Source: Terriglobia bacterium
Lineage (GTDB): Bacteria; Acidobacteriota; Terriglobia; Terriglobales; Acidobacteriaceae
Reading direction: 5' to 3'
Length of the DNA stretch: 38,837 nucleotides
Assembly: GCA_020073395.1 (NCBI GenBank)
Contig: JAIQFF010000031.1
Location: 1 to 38,837, forward strand
Positions 1-8,477 of this stretch are shown here, one piece after another (position 1 is the first letter of the stretch; each line of letters begins with the position of its first letter). A program made the position numbers and the translations under genes. The notes under the pieces were generated by a model. It ran no database searches. It was not told where the DNA came from and was given only the letters and a program-made list of their open reading frames with translations.

Positions 1-9
1 GTCAAAGGC

Positions 10-29
10 GGCGGACAAGAGTGTCCGCC
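10..29. repeat. Short hairpin downstream of fumC
   Basis: Perfect 8-bp arms (GGCGGACA / TGTCCGCC) around an AGAG loop, about 20 bases past the fumC stop. No T-tract follows in the fumC direction, so it is not a classical intrinsic terminator. It may be the edge of a longer repeat cut by the window start. Confidence 0.5.
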
Positions 30-49
30 CCACACTTGCTTGACGCTGC

Positions 50-1453
<1,404 letters not shown>

Positions 1454-1484
1454 GTTGGGTTCCCGAGGATTGGAGCAACTGGGA

Positions 1485-1490
1485 ATTATA
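1485..1490 (-). promoter_or_regulatory. Candidate -10 box for fumC
   Basis: Perfect TATAAT on the minus strand, which would start transcription near 1478 and leave a leader of about 25 nt before the fumC ATG at 1453. No convincing -35 is seen. Confidence 0.5.
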
Positions 1491-1755
1491 GCGCGGCGAG
1501 GAGGCTGCTTTCGCAGCCCACAAGCCCTTCGCGTATTTGCTGTCTGGGTGGTTAGAGATTTTGACCGCAAAGGTCGCAAAGGAATCGGTCCCTTCCAGCC
1601 AACCTTTCTATGATGACTACAGGCGGAGCGTTCACCTGGCAACAGGCGGAAAGGCCCTGCCCGCGCCGCGTGCTAGAATCTTTACCTTCCAGGCCAGCGT
1701 ATTGCCTTGATCACGCCCGGCCACATCGGGATCTATTTCGGCTGAGACGAACAAT

Positions 1756-2820
1756 TTGGTGACTAAACAGAGTTCCGGCGCGACCCAGCAGATTCCCGAT
1801 ACCCTTCCGCGTCCGCAGATGAAGGACGAACCAGACACCAGTGCCGATGTGATCGTGATTGGCGCCGGACCCACCGGACTGGCCTGCGCCATCGAAGCCC
1901 AGCGCGTCGGCTTCAAAGTCATGGCCATCGACAAGGGATGCGTAGTCAACTCCATCTATCACTATCCCGCCAACATGTCGTTCTTCACTACGCCCGAGTT
2001 GCTGGAAATCGGCGACATTCCCTTCAGCACCGCCCGGCAGAAGCCCACCCGCGAGGAAGCACTCGAATACTACCGTAAAGTGACCGAGCACTATCATCTC
2101 GATGTCCGCCAGTATCAGTGGGTCAAGACTGTGACCGGGAGTGACGATGACTTTCACATCACGGCCACTGACACGCTAGGCCGCATTTACGATTACCGTA
2201 CCCGCAAGCTGATTGTCTCGACGGGCTACTACGATTTGTCCAATCCGTTGAATATTGCCGGCGAAGACCTCGCCAAGGTTTTTCACTACTACCGCGAACC
2301 GCATCCGTTTTTCGATATGGATGTCGTGGTCATCGGCGGCAAGAACTCCGCCGCCATCTCAGCTCTTGATCTCTGGCGGCACGGTGCGCGCGTGACCCTG
2401 GTCCATCGCGGCGCCAAATTACACAACCACGTCAAGTACTGGATTCTGCCGGACATCGAAAACCGCATCAAGAACAGCGAAATTGCTGCTTATTTCAGCA
2501 GTACAGTTGTGGAAATTGGGGCTGACTACGTCGATCTCGACACCCCGGAGGGCCCGGTCCACCTGAAGAACGATTTTGTCTTTGCCATGACAGGCTACCA
2601 TCCCGACTATGATTTCCTGCGTTCGATGGGAATCGAACTTTCCACTGACCAGTGCCGTCCGGTGTGCGATCCGCAGACCCTGGAGAGCAACGTGCCCGGC
2701 ATCTACGTGGCCGGAGTGATCGTGGCCGGGTCAAGAACCAACGAGATCTTCATCGAAAACGGAAGGTTTCACGGCAGGCAGATTGCCGACGATCTGAAAC
2801 AGAAACTGTCGGGCATGTAG
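1756..2820 (+). CDS. ypdA: YpdA-type bacillithiol disulfide reductase (Bdr)
   Basis: Two-dinucleotide-binding flavoprotein of the thioredoxin-reductase-like YpdA/Bdr family, which reduces bacillithiol disulfide with NADPH. The FAD-binding GAGPTG is at 36-41 and the second, NAD(P)H-binding motif GGKNSAA at 194-200. VVNSIYHYP, VFHYYREPHPFFD, FAMTGYHPD and NEIFIENGRFHG match Bacillus YpdA closely. There is no CxxC redox pair, as expected for this family and unlike true thioredoxin reductase. Three starts are possible: TTG 1756, GTG 1759 and ATG 1819. The ATG would give a protein starting just before the FAD motif as in Bacillus, so the first 21 residues may not be translated. A TAGAAT box at 1674-1679 could be its -10. 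bshA, the first bacillithiol biosynthetic gene, lies in the same window (31263-32405), supporting this thiol system. Confidence 0.9.
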   Translation: MVTKQSSGATQQIPDTLPRPQMKDEPDTSADVIVIGAGPTGLACAIEAQRVGFKVMAIDKGCVVNSIYHYPANMSFFTTPELLEIGDIPFSTARQKPTREEALEYYRKVTEHYHLDVRQYQWVKTVTGSDDDFHITATDTLGRIYDYRTRKLIVSTGYYDLSNPLNIAGEDLAKVFHYYREPHPFFDMDVVVIGGKNSAAISALDLWRHGARVTLVHRGAKLHNHVKYWILPDIENRIKNSEIAAYFSSTVVEIGADYVDLDTPEGPVHLKNDFVFAMTGYHPDYDFLRSMGIELSTDQCRPVCDPQTLESNVPGIYVAGVIVAGSRTNEIFIENGRFHGRQIADDLKQKLSGM

Positions 2821-2827
2821 CGTAAAC

Positions 2828-3160
2828 CTAGGCGAGTGTAACGACGTCTTCCCCCAACTGCTGATTGATCAATCGAGACACCAGGGCCTTGAGTCGCTCT
2901 CCGGTCTTGGACAACACAAAATCCTGTTCCAGATCTGACCAGTCCAGCTTGAAACTGGTGGCCAGCGCGGAGATCCAGATTTGCCGCACCGGGGCATTGG
3001 GAGAAATGACGAACTTGCTGCGGTCCTCGAACGAAACATGCAGCGCGCCGGACTGGTCTTCCACTTCGATCTCGGACGACTCTTCGGCCTGCATGAGCGC
3101 CTTCTTCAAGGATTCGAGCGCTGAGTCTGCCTGCTTGCGAAAATCGTTTTCATCAAGCAT
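2828..3160 (-). CDS. cyaY: Frataxin-like iron-binding protein CyaY
   Basis: A 110-residue acidic cytoplasmic protein of frataxin length. It begins with an acidic helix (MLDENDFRKQADSALESL), has the acidic strand SSEIEVEDQSGALHVSFED, then a QIWISAL strand matching the frataxin QVWLA core, and a C-terminal helix. Frataxins bind iron and modulate Fe-S cluster assembly by the cysteine desulfurase/scaffold complex. It is a single gene, converging on the ypdA-like gene with 7 bp between the stops. No isc or suf genes are in the window. Its TATAAT box lies 6 nt before the ATG and no Shine-Dalgarno is present, so the message is probably leaderless. Frataxin is uncommon outside Proteobacteria and mitochondria; the identification rests on pattern and length, not on a search. 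Confidence 0.78.
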   Translation of the reverse strand: MLDENDFRKQADSALESLKKALMQAEESSEIEVEDQSGALHVSFEDRSKFVISPNAPVRQIWISALATSFKLDWSDLEQDFVLSKTGERLKALVSRLINQQLGEDVVTLA

Positions 3161-3166
3161 GCGTAC

Positions 3167-3172
3167 ATTATA
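3167..3172 (-). promoter_or_regulatory. -10 box of cyaY, leaderless spacing
   Basis: Perfect TATAAT on the minus strand ending 6 nt before the cyaY ATG. With the usual 6-8 nt from -10 to the start site, transcription would begin at or next to the A of ATG. Confidence 0.6.
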
Positions 3173-3185
3173 GTCGCTAGGCGCT

Positions 3186-3297
3186 GGTCGTTGGCCTCGG
3201 TCGTCGGCCCTTGGTCGAAGGCCAGAAAATCGCCGCTGTCAGTTTGTCAATTAAGAATTGAGGGCCAACGACCAACGACCAAGGGCCAACGACCAAC
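3186..3297. repeat. Inverted heptanucleotide repeat element (GGTCGTT unit)
   Basis: Left arm 3186-3223 and right arm 3262-3297 are imperfect inverted copies, each built of degenerate 7-bp units of the GGTCGTT / AACGACC type. Between them lies a small perfect palindrome, TCAATT AAG AATTGA (3247-3261). The element fills the gap between divergent cyaY and the MFS gene, and its right arm ends directly at the MFS ATG, so it should influence the structure of that gene's 5' leader. Confidence 0.8.
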
Positions 3298-4614
3298 ATG
3301 GACCTGCAATCTGAGCGCGCCTCCACGTCGATCTCACTGTCCTCGTATTTGCGGTTGCTGCGCCACAACCGCAACTTCCGGCGGCTGTGGCTGGCGCAGA
3401 TCGTCAGCGAGATCGGCGACTGGTTTTATACCCTGGCTATCTACAGCCTCCTGCTGCAGCTGACCGGCCGGGCGAGCTCGGTGGCGCTGGCGCTGCTGCT
3501 CCAGGTCCTTCCCCAGACGTTTATCGGTCCGGCGGCCGGGGTCATCAATGATCGTGTAAGCCGGAAGCGAGTCATGATTGCCGCCGACCTGGCGCGGATG
3601 GTGATCGTGTTCGCGATGCTGCTGGTCCGTTCCCGCTCCAGCGTGTGGCTGGTCTATCCGCTGCTGTTGTTTGAGACTCTGATGGCCGCGTTTTTCGAGC
3701 CCGCCCGCACTTCAGTGATTCCCAATGTCGCTGCCCGGGAAGATGTGCTCGTAGCCAACACGCTTTCGTCGGCTACCTGGTCGGTGAATCTGCTGGTCGG
3801 GGCATCGATCGGCGGAGTCGTGGCCGCGCTGCTCGGGCGCGATGCCGTGTTCGTGCTCAACGCGCTTTCATTTCTGGTGTCGGCGATGCTCATTCGCGGG
3901 ATGCGCTTTGAGGAACCCCACGCCCAGGCTGCGGCCCCTTTACGCATCCGCGATGCGATTGATCTTTCTCCGGTATTTGACGGCATCCGCTACGTTCGTC
4001 AGGACCGCCGACTCCTGGCAGCAATGTGTGCCAAAGCCGGCGAACTCATGATCGGCCCCAGCTGGGTACTCTTCACTGTCATGGGCAACAGCTATTTCCA
4101 TGTCCGCATGCGTGGTGTCGATCCCCAACGTACCGCCATGTTGGGCATGAGCCTGCTGATGGGGGCGCGGGGGATTGGCGCCATCGTGGGTCCGCTGTTT
4201 TCCGCCCGCTGGGCAGGCCGGTCCGAGCAACGCCTTCAGCTGGGCATTCTGCTCGGCTATCTCACCATTGGACTCGGATACTGTGGTTTGGGCCTGTCGC
4301 CGAACATATGGGTGGCGTGCGCGTGCATTATTCTGGCTCACTGCGGAGGATCAACGGTCTGGGTCTTTTCCACCACGATCCTGCAATTGAACACCGAGGA
4401 CCGTTTCCGCGGCCGCGTCTTTTCCGCTGACCTCGGTTTCTCCATGCTGACCATCGCCATTGGAGCTTACGTCTGCGGGATCTTTCTCGATCGGGGAGTA
4501 TCGGCGCAAGTAGTAGCGTCAGGGACGGGGATCATCATGCTCTTGCCGGCGCTCCTGTGGGGATGGGCGATGAGGTCGGGAAACCGATTACGCATTCCAG
4601 CGACAGATGCATGA
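3298..4614 (+). CDS. MFS transporter, EntS/MFS_3-like exporter
   Basis: Polytopic inner-membrane carrier of 438 residues with about twelve hydrophobic segments, the size of the major facilitator family. After a short Ser-rich N-terminus comes LRHNRNFRRLWLAQIVSEIG, typical of the start of the MFS_3 group (enterobactin exporter EntS and relatives). The loop DRVSRKRVMIAADLARM (about 82-98) is the MFS motif A between helices 2 and 3, and FEPARTSVIP is also characteristic of this group. Substrate cannot be read from sequence; family members export siderophores, drugs or other small molecules. The ATG at 3298 directly follows a heptad-repeat arm, leaving no recognisable Shine-Dalgarno. The gene converges on the pterin dehydratase gene with 15 bp between stops. 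Confidence 0.88.
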   Translation: MDLQSERASTSISLSSYLRLLRHNRNFRRLWLAQIVSEIGDWFYTLAIYSLLLQLTGRASSVALALLLQVLPQTFIGPAAGVINDRVSRKRVMIAADLARMVIVFAMLLVRSRSSVWLVYPLLLFETLMAAFFEPARTSVIPNVAAREDVLVANTLSSATWSVNLLVGASIGGVVAALLGRDAVFVLNALSFLVSAMLIRGMRFEEPHAQAAAPLRIRDAIDLSPVFDGIRYVRQDRRLLAAMCAKAGELMIGPSWVLFTVMGNSYFHVRMRGVDPQRTAMLGMSLLMGARGIGAIVGPLFSARWAGRSEQRLQLGILLGYLTIGLGYCGLGLSPNIWVACACIILAHCGGSTVWVFSTTILQLNTEDRFRGRVFSADLGFSMLTIAIGAYVCGIFLDRGVSAQVVASGTGIIMLLPALLWGWAMRSGNRLRIPATDA

Positions 4615-4629
4615 CCGAGGCCTACGGAC

Positions 4630-4962
4630 CTATTTCAAAAGTTGGTCGATTTTGGCCGCCATGATGAAATCACTATGGGTGAGGCCATCAATCTTGTGCG
4701 TCCACAGGGTAACTTCTGCCTTGCCCCATGCCAGCAGGATGTCGGGATGATGTCCCTGGTGTTCCGCGATCTCTCCCACGCGGTTCACGAAGGCGAGCGC
4801 CTGCTTGAAATCCGGGAAGGTAAACGTGCGAGTGATGTGATGCTCATTTACCACTGTCCACTGCGGTACCAGTTGCTGGATGCGTCGCAGCTCCACGCCC
4901 TTCATCGGAGGCACACCTCCGCGGCAGGGGACGCAGTTTTGGCTGGCAAGATCTTCCGGCAT
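4630..4962 (-). CDS. phhB: Pterin-4a-carbinolamine dehydratase
   Basis: A 110-residue member of the 4a-hydroxytetrahydrobiopterin dehydratase family, which dehydrates the carbinolamine made by aromatic amino acid hydroxylases. The signature is complete: EHQGHHPDI with the catalytic HH pair, then W, then TLWTHKIDGLTHSDF with the last conserved His and Asp. Length is normal. The ATG at 4962 is chosen because AAGGAG lies 8 nt upstream and because the reading frame above it runs into the RNase T2 gene. It is the last gene of a ssb - RNase T2 - phhB run, 14 bp after the RNase stop, with its ribosome site overlapping that gene's end. No phenylalanine hydroxylase gene is seen here, so the substrate in this organism is unknown. 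Confidence 0.93.
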   Translation of the reverse strand: MPEDLASQNCVPCRGGVPPMKGVELRRIQQLVPQWTVVNEHHITRTFTFPDFKQALAFVNRVGEIAEHQGHHPDILLAWGKAEVTLWTHKIDGLTHSDFIMAAKIDQLLK

Positions 4963-4976
4963 GAGTGCTTCTCCTT

Positions 4977-5621
4977 CTACTGCGGCGGCCGCATGTCCAC
5001 CTGATTTACCGGACACTCGCGCACGCTCTGGGTGCAATTCTGATACTGAAGGTTCTTGTCCACACAGACTTCGAGGCTGACCAGTTCTCCGGCGTGACAG
5101 GAAACACGAAACGCGTGTGGTGGAGCATGGTTCGCATCGGCAAAACTCCTCTCCAAATCGGTCACGCTGAAGTGCTGCTCGTGGTCCAGCTTTGGATACT
5201 GCTCGGGCACCTGCACCTTCTTAAAGGCCTGCTCGACCCTGGCGAAATAATCCTGTGCTGAGAGGCCGCTGCAGGTGCCATGTTTCTGCCACTCATGCTG
5301 GATCAGGCCGCGGCTGGGCATGAAGTTGAGCAGGTGATCGACGGTGGCGGCCGCCACCGGCGGGGCCGTCGAACAAGACATGGGCGGCGCCCCGCTGTTG
5401 ACTTGAGGCCAGAGCCCGTGCAACACAAACGCTCTGTGTCCGCCGATTCTGCATTCGCTCGAATGGTCACTGGGATGACCCGCGCAGTAGTTGGGCGCCC
5501 AGGAAAGCGACAGCAGGTAGTAGTCGAACTGGCCTCCGTCGGCCTCAGCGTCGCGGTGGTGATGGTGATGCTTGGCGAAGGCTGAGGGAGCGAGAGGAAT
5601 GGATGTGACGGAACGCTTCAT
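4977..5621 (-). CDS. Ribonuclease T2 family protein
   Basis: Secreted or periplasmic RNase T2-type endoribonuclease, 214 residues. Both active-site blocks are intact: CAS-1 FVLHGLWP (65-72, His68) and CAS-2 HEWQKHGTC (109-117, with Glu110, Lys113 and His114). The cysteines in CAS-2 and towards the C-terminus fit the family disulfides. These enzymes cleave RNA through a 2',3'-cyclic intermediate. The N-terminus is odd: MKRSVTSIPLAPSAFA is short and weakly hydrophobic for a signal peptide, and is followed by five consecutive histidines (18-22). An in-frame upstream start 12 codons earlier (5657) adds only polar residues and does not improve it. The gene lies between ssb and phhB in the same direction. 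Confidence 0.93.
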   Translation of the reverse strand: MKRSVTSIPLAPSAFAKHHHHHRDAEADGGQFDYYLLSLSWAPNYCAGHPSDHSSECRIGGHRAFVLHGLWPQVNSGAPPMSCSTAPPVAAATVDHLLNFMPSRGLIQHEWQKHGTCSGLSAQDYFARVEQAFKKVQVPEQYPKLDHEQHFSVTDLERSFADANHAPPHAFRVSCHAGELVSLEVCVDKNLQYQNCTQSVRECPVNQVDMRPPQ

Positions 5622-5696
5622 AGGCTCGTCGGAAAACCCGCTCCCACCTCTGCGCAAAAAGCGCGCAAAGATGGGACACCCAGCGTGGCGGCTGTT

Positions 5697-6176
5697 TTAG
5701 AAGGGAATATCTTCATCACTGATCGGCGACGAAGCCGCGGCTGGCTCCGCTTCCGGCATCCGCTGATCGAAGTTGTTTCCTCCCGAGGCTGCGCCACGCG
5801 AGCTTCCTCCGAAGTCTCCGCCACCACCGGCCTCGCCGCGGCCGCCCAGCAGAACCAGATCGTTCACGACAATTTCAGTCATGTATTTCTTTTGCCCGGT
5901 CTGCTTGTCGTCCCACGAATGAGTGCGCAGACTTCCCTCGATATACACCTTCGAGCCCTTTTTGAGATATTCGCCGGCAATTTCCGCGGTGCGCGCCCAA
6001 GCCGTGATGTTGTGCCACTCCGTGCGATCCTGCCACTGACCTTCCTTGTCCTTGTAGCGATCGTTGGTGGCCACAGTGAACTTTGCCACCGGTGTGCCGC
6101 TGGGCGTGGCCCTGAGTTCGGGATCTTTGCCAAGATTGCCGATGAGAATGACTTTATTGACGCTTTTGCCTGCCAT
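5697..6176 (-). CDS. ssb: Single-stranded DNA-binding protein
   Basis: A 159-residue SSB that coats single-stranded DNA in replication and repair. The OB-fold fills about residues 1-112 ([20 protein letters not shown], then [16 protein letters not shown] and [13 protein letters not shown]). A Gly-rich flexible linker follows (about 113-140), and the acidic tip ends in DEDIPF, the conserved docking peptide for SSB partners. AAGGAG lies 9 nt before the ATG. It is first in a probable operon with RNase T2 (76 bp on) and phhB. It is not next to rpsF or rpsR, where ssb often lies, so it may be a second ssb copy. Confidence 0.97.
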   Translation of the reverse strand: MAGKSVNKVILIGNLGKDPELRATPSGTPVAKFTVATNDRYKDKEGQWQDRTEWHNITAWARTAEIAGEYLKKGSKVYIEGSLRTHSWDDKQTGQKKYMTEIVVNDLVLLGGRGEAGGGGDFGGSSRGAASGGNNFDQRMPEAEPAAASSPISDEDIPF

Positions 6177-6259
6177 AAGTGCTGCTCCTTCTGCCCCTTC
6201 GCTTGGACACTAAACCGGGGAGCCTGAGAAATAAACGGAATTCGAGGGGCTGGGACGCC

Positions 6260-6265
6260 ACTATA
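6260..6265 (-). promoter_or_regulatory. Candidate -10 box for ssb
   Basis: TATAGT on the minus strand, giving a predicted leader of about 77 nt that carries the AAGGAG site of ssb. The same TATAGT core with similar flanks occurs before the HEAT/lipoyl-like gene at 7861-7866. Confidence 0.45.
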
Positions 6266-6312
6266 CCAGAATCCCGCCGGAGCGGTTGTGATGGATGAAC
6301 AACAGGGACGTC

Positions 6313-6408
6313 GGGCGTCAGACCTCGGACCTCGGACCTCGGACCTCAGCCCCCGCCGCCAGCATCTGGGGTCTTAAAGCTGAGGTCCGAGGTCCGAGAT
6401 CTGACGCC
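6313..6408. repeat. Inverted heptanucleotide repeat element (GGACCTC unit)
   Basis: Left arm 6313-6350 holds four tandem GGACCTC-type heptamers framed by GGCGTCA and AGC. Right arm 6379-6408 is its inverse with one unit fewer and the same frame. The loop is about 28 bp. It sits in the divergent gap between ssb and the ferredoxin gene, ending just before the ferredoxin -10 box. Confidence 0.85.
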
Positions 6409-6417
6409 GCTTTGAGT

Positions 6418-6423
6418 TATAAT
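6418..6423 (+). promoter_or_regulatory. -10 box of the ferredoxin gene, leaderless spacing
   Basis: Perfect TATAAT ending 7 nt before the ATG at 6431; the transcript would start at or next to the start codon. The matching -35 position falls inside the repeat arm and shows no TTGACA-like hexamer. Confidence 0.6.
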
Positions 6424-6430
6424 ATCGCCG

Positions 6431-6808
6431 ATGCCGGAAGAACCGCTCAGGGGGATCGTCGGGATGGTGCCCGACGAGTTCAAACACGAACCCAGGTCCA
6501 AGGGTTTGCTTACCCCGCGCAAGAAGAAGCCCAAAGAGTTGGCGGTCATCACCGAATGCTGCACCGGGTGCGCCGGTTCACCCGCCTGTGTGGAATATTG
6601 TCCGGTGGAGGACTGCATGTTCTGGGTCCCGGACGAAGACAATTCCCCCTTCGGCCGCATTCAGGTTGATCCCATTCTCTGCATCGGTTGCAATAAGTGC
6701 ACCAGCAAGGGCCCGGACGGCTCCTTCCTGGACGGTTGTCCCTGGGATGCAATCGTGATGGTGGACACGGCAGAGATCGAGAAAGAAGTCGGAGTAATGC
6801 CGTTCTAA
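6431..6808 (+). CDS. Ferredoxin-like protein with two Fe-S cluster motifs
   Basis: A 125-residue cytoplasmic iron-sulfur protein. It carries ten cysteines (43, 44, 47, 53, 57, 62, 84, 87, 90 and 103). The first group, CCTGCAGSPACVEYCP, has an expanded spacing. The second is CIGCNKC followed by twelve residues and then CP, instead of the usual two or three residues. Both look like modified bacterial [4Fe-4S] motifs, likely binding one cluster each. A basic segment (PRKKKPKE, 29-36) precedes them. The C-terminal half resembles 4Fe-4S dicluster ferredoxins. The redox partner is unknown. It is a single gene with its own promoter, between ssb and the HEAT/lipoyl-like gene. Confidence 0.85.
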   Translation: MPEEPLRGIVGMVPDEFKHEPRSKGLLTPRKKKPKELAVITECCTGCAGSPACVEYCPVEDCMFWVPDEDNSPFGRIQVDPILCIGCNKCTSKGPDGSFLDGCPWDAIVMVDTAEIEKEVGVMPF

Positions 6809-6812
6809 CTGC

Positions 6813-6840
6813 GAACCGGGAACTAGAAACCGACAACTGA
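6813..6840 (+). repeat. Heptanucleotide array (GAACNGN unit)
   Basis: Four degenerate 7-bp units in a row (GAACCGG, GAACTAG, AAACCGA, CAACTGA) start five bases after the ferredoxin stop. The unit resembles the array at 28513-28547. No inverted arm is evident. Confidence 0.55.
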
Positions 6841-6947
6841 AGTCTTGGAACGCCGAAGCGCAGCCAGCCACCGAAGTCCCGGGGAAGCTCCTGAATATGA
6901 CCTTCCAAGCCCCGGAAACCAGATCGCAATAACGAAGGACGGTTGAT

Positions 6948-7856
6948 CTACTTCGCCCGTTCTCGTATCGCTTGCTCTGTTGCCACGGCCTGTTGGCGAA
7001 CGTGGTCGGGGATCTCCGGCAGCTCCCGCTGGTAGGGGCGGATGGCGGGAATATCTTCGGGCTGGCCAATCAGGTAGAGAGCGCGCAGAGCCTCCCAGAC
7101 CTGGTCCATTCCCGGATCCAGGGCTGCTATGGGGTCACCTTCGGTGACGCTTTGCCCGGTTGTGACGGACAACTCACGGAGCCGGCCGCTGATGGGCGAC
7201 CGTACTTCCACGGTTTGTCCTCCCGATTCCAGCTTGGCGATGATGCCGCCCTGATGAATCGTCGTGCCCAGTGAACTCAAGTCCGTGATCGCTCCGGCCT
7301 GGGGCGCGGTCACCTTCGCCTGCTGCAGGAGCGCCACAATATACGGCCTCCCCGTGGCGTCGCCGAAACGGACCAGCGACAGTGCCGCATTGCCCCGTAC
7401 CATGACTGAAGGGTCAGCCAGCATCTTCCGAAGCGCGTCGTGGAATCCGGCGCCGGCTGCGTCTTTGCTGCCCACACCCTGGCCCATGACCCAGGCATCG
7501 GTGTTACGGACTTCTTCGATCGGGTAAGCTGCGAGGCGAACCAAGTCTGGATACCAGCGCGTGACGCTCGGGTCATGACGCGTCACTCGCTCGCCGATCT
7601 GCACCAGCGCGTGCTGGATGTGACGTGGCTTCTTGTCATCCTTAAGATACTCGCTCAGTTGTTTGTCCGAAAGCTGCCGCCCGAACCAGGTGTTCCACCA
7701 GAACAGAAACGGCATGAGCACAATCAGCCAGCCGGTAGCGAAGAAGAGCAGCCGGTTGCGAGTGGACATCCGGGGCTTGGCGGGTGGGGCGGACTCTGAA
7801 CCTGGCGACGACGTTTCCTGAGGAGATTGGGGAAGAGCGGACATGCGTGGATCCAC
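6948..7856 (-). CDS. Membrane-anchored protein with HEAT-like and lipoyl-like segments
   Basis: A 302-residue protein not recognised as a named gene. After a Pro/Ser-rich start there is one membrane helix (about 36-54, LLFFATGWLIVLMPFLFWW). A helical region with HEAT-like character follows (about 80-180, for example DPSVMVRGNAALSLVRFGD). Then come two lipoyl-type hairpin halves (about 182-210 and 216-248, VRSPISGRLRELSVTTGQSV and GDPIAALDPG). The second resembles the lipoyl domain of HlyD-type membrane fusion proteins, but there is no lysine for biotin or lipoate. It could be an adaptor of an export system. Start is either GTG 7856 or ATG 7844; a TATAGT box 4 nt before the GTG favours the GTG on a leaderless message. 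Confidence 0.75.
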   Translation of the reverse strand: MDPRMSALPQSPQETSSPGSESAPPAKPRMSTRNRLLFFATGWLIVLMPFLFWWNTWFGRQLSDKQLSEYLKDDKKPRHIQHALVQIGERVTRHDPSVTRWYPDLVRLAAYPIEEVRNTDAWVMGQGVGSKDAAGAGFHDALRKMLADPSVMVRGNAALSLVRFGDATGRPYIVALLQQAKVTAPQAGAITDLSSLGTTIHQGGIIAKLESGGQTVEVRSPISGRLRELSVTTGQSVTEGDPIAALDPGMDQVWEALRALYLIGQPEDIPAIRPYQRELPEIPDHVRQQAVATEQAIRERAK

Positions 7857-7860
7857 GGAA

Positions 7861-7866
7861 ACTATA
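7861..7866 (-). promoter_or_regulatory. -10 box of the HEAT/lipoyl-like gene
   Basis: TATAGT on the minus strand ending 4 nt before the GTG start at 7856 and 16 nt before the ATG at 7844. Transcription would start within a few bases of the GTG. Confidence 0.5.
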
Positions 7867-7995
7867 CCAGAAGCAGCGATCAGCGTGACCCTGGACGGAA
7901 TCGAAGGCGCTCAATCGTCGATGCTTGGTCGTGGATACTAAGCCCTCGGCCTCGGGGGCCGCGTCGCGGAGAGTTTGAGAATGCGCTTCGGCCAC

Positions 7996-8084
7996 GTAGC
8001 GCCGGCATCCAGCCCGCTGTCGCGAGGGCATCTTGCCCTCGACGGTGGGCGGGCGCCGGACAGCCGCCGGGACGGCGTCCCTAC
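7996..8084. repeat. GTAG...CTAC palindromic element, copy 1
   Basis: An 89-bp GC-rich element beginning GTAGCGCCGG and ending in CTAC. Read on the minus strand it contains GCCGTCCCGGCGGCTGT, the core shared with the copies at 9961, 13047, 18363, 29819, 34268 and 34541. An internal hairpin GAGGGCA TCT TGCCCTC is visible. It occupies most of the gap 7857-8120; nothing else is seen there except the promoter of the upstream gene. Confidence 0.75.
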
Positions 8085-8120
8085 AACGAGCGCGACAATT
8101 TCCGCGAGGGCTGTAATCTT

Positions 8121-8390
8121 CTAATCCACCGCGTCCGCATCCAGCACGCGCTCCTGTTCCAGATAGTGGGAGATGGCGTACTGCGCCAGAAGCGGCGTCT
8201 CCAGCCTGATTTCCGCGCCAATCCACTCACCTTTGGCATGGGGCTGATTGGCGGCATGCTTACAAGTTCCGCTCGATCCGAATTTTGGGCCGAACGCGGC
8301 GCTCTGGATTTCACCAAACTGCTGCAGGCCGCGCCAGGCCTCGTCCCCCACAGTGCCGGAGACATCAATCTTGAGTTTCACGATGGCCAT
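8121..8390 (-). CDS. Small hypothetical protein
   Basis: An 89-residue open frame from an ATG, family not recognised. It starts with a beta-like stretch (MAIVKLKIDVSG), has a central Gly/Lys/His segment and ends in an acidic tail (RVLDADAVD). The reading frame has plausible amino-acid composition, with no signal peptide or membrane helix. No Shine-Dalgarno is clear. It lies between a palindromic repeat and the DUF420 gene. Support is moderate: length, start codon and lack of a better frame. Confidence 0.5.
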   Translation of the reverse strand: MAIVKLKIDVSGTVGDEAWRGLQQFGEIQSAAFGPKFGSSGTCKHAANQPHAKGEWIGAEIRLETPLLAQYAISHYLEQERVLDADAVD

Positions 8391-8398
8391 AAGACCAT

Positions 8399-8464
8399 TT
8401 CACCACAGGCACGGAGACGCAGAGAAGGGATCAACTATTTTTCTTAGTGTCTCTGGGCCGCTGT
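8399..8464. repeat. Imperfect inverted repeat (CACAG..AGAC..AGAA type)
   Basis: Left arm about 8399-8426 (TTCACCACAGGCACGGAGAC followed by GCAGAGAA) is mirrored by 8439-8464. The shared blocks are CACAG, AGAC and AGAA. It lies directly before the ATG of the small hypothetical gene and after the DUF420 gene, a different repeat type from the GTAG elements. Confidence 0.5.
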
Positions 8465-8477
8465 GATCAATGAAGTG

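Noticed and set aside
10-29. Intrinsic terminator of fumC
   Set aside because: The hairpin is strong but has no T-tract on the fumC strand side.
3186-3297. CRISPR-like array
   Set aside because: Units are 7 bp, contiguous, degenerate and inverted, with no spacers and no cas genes.
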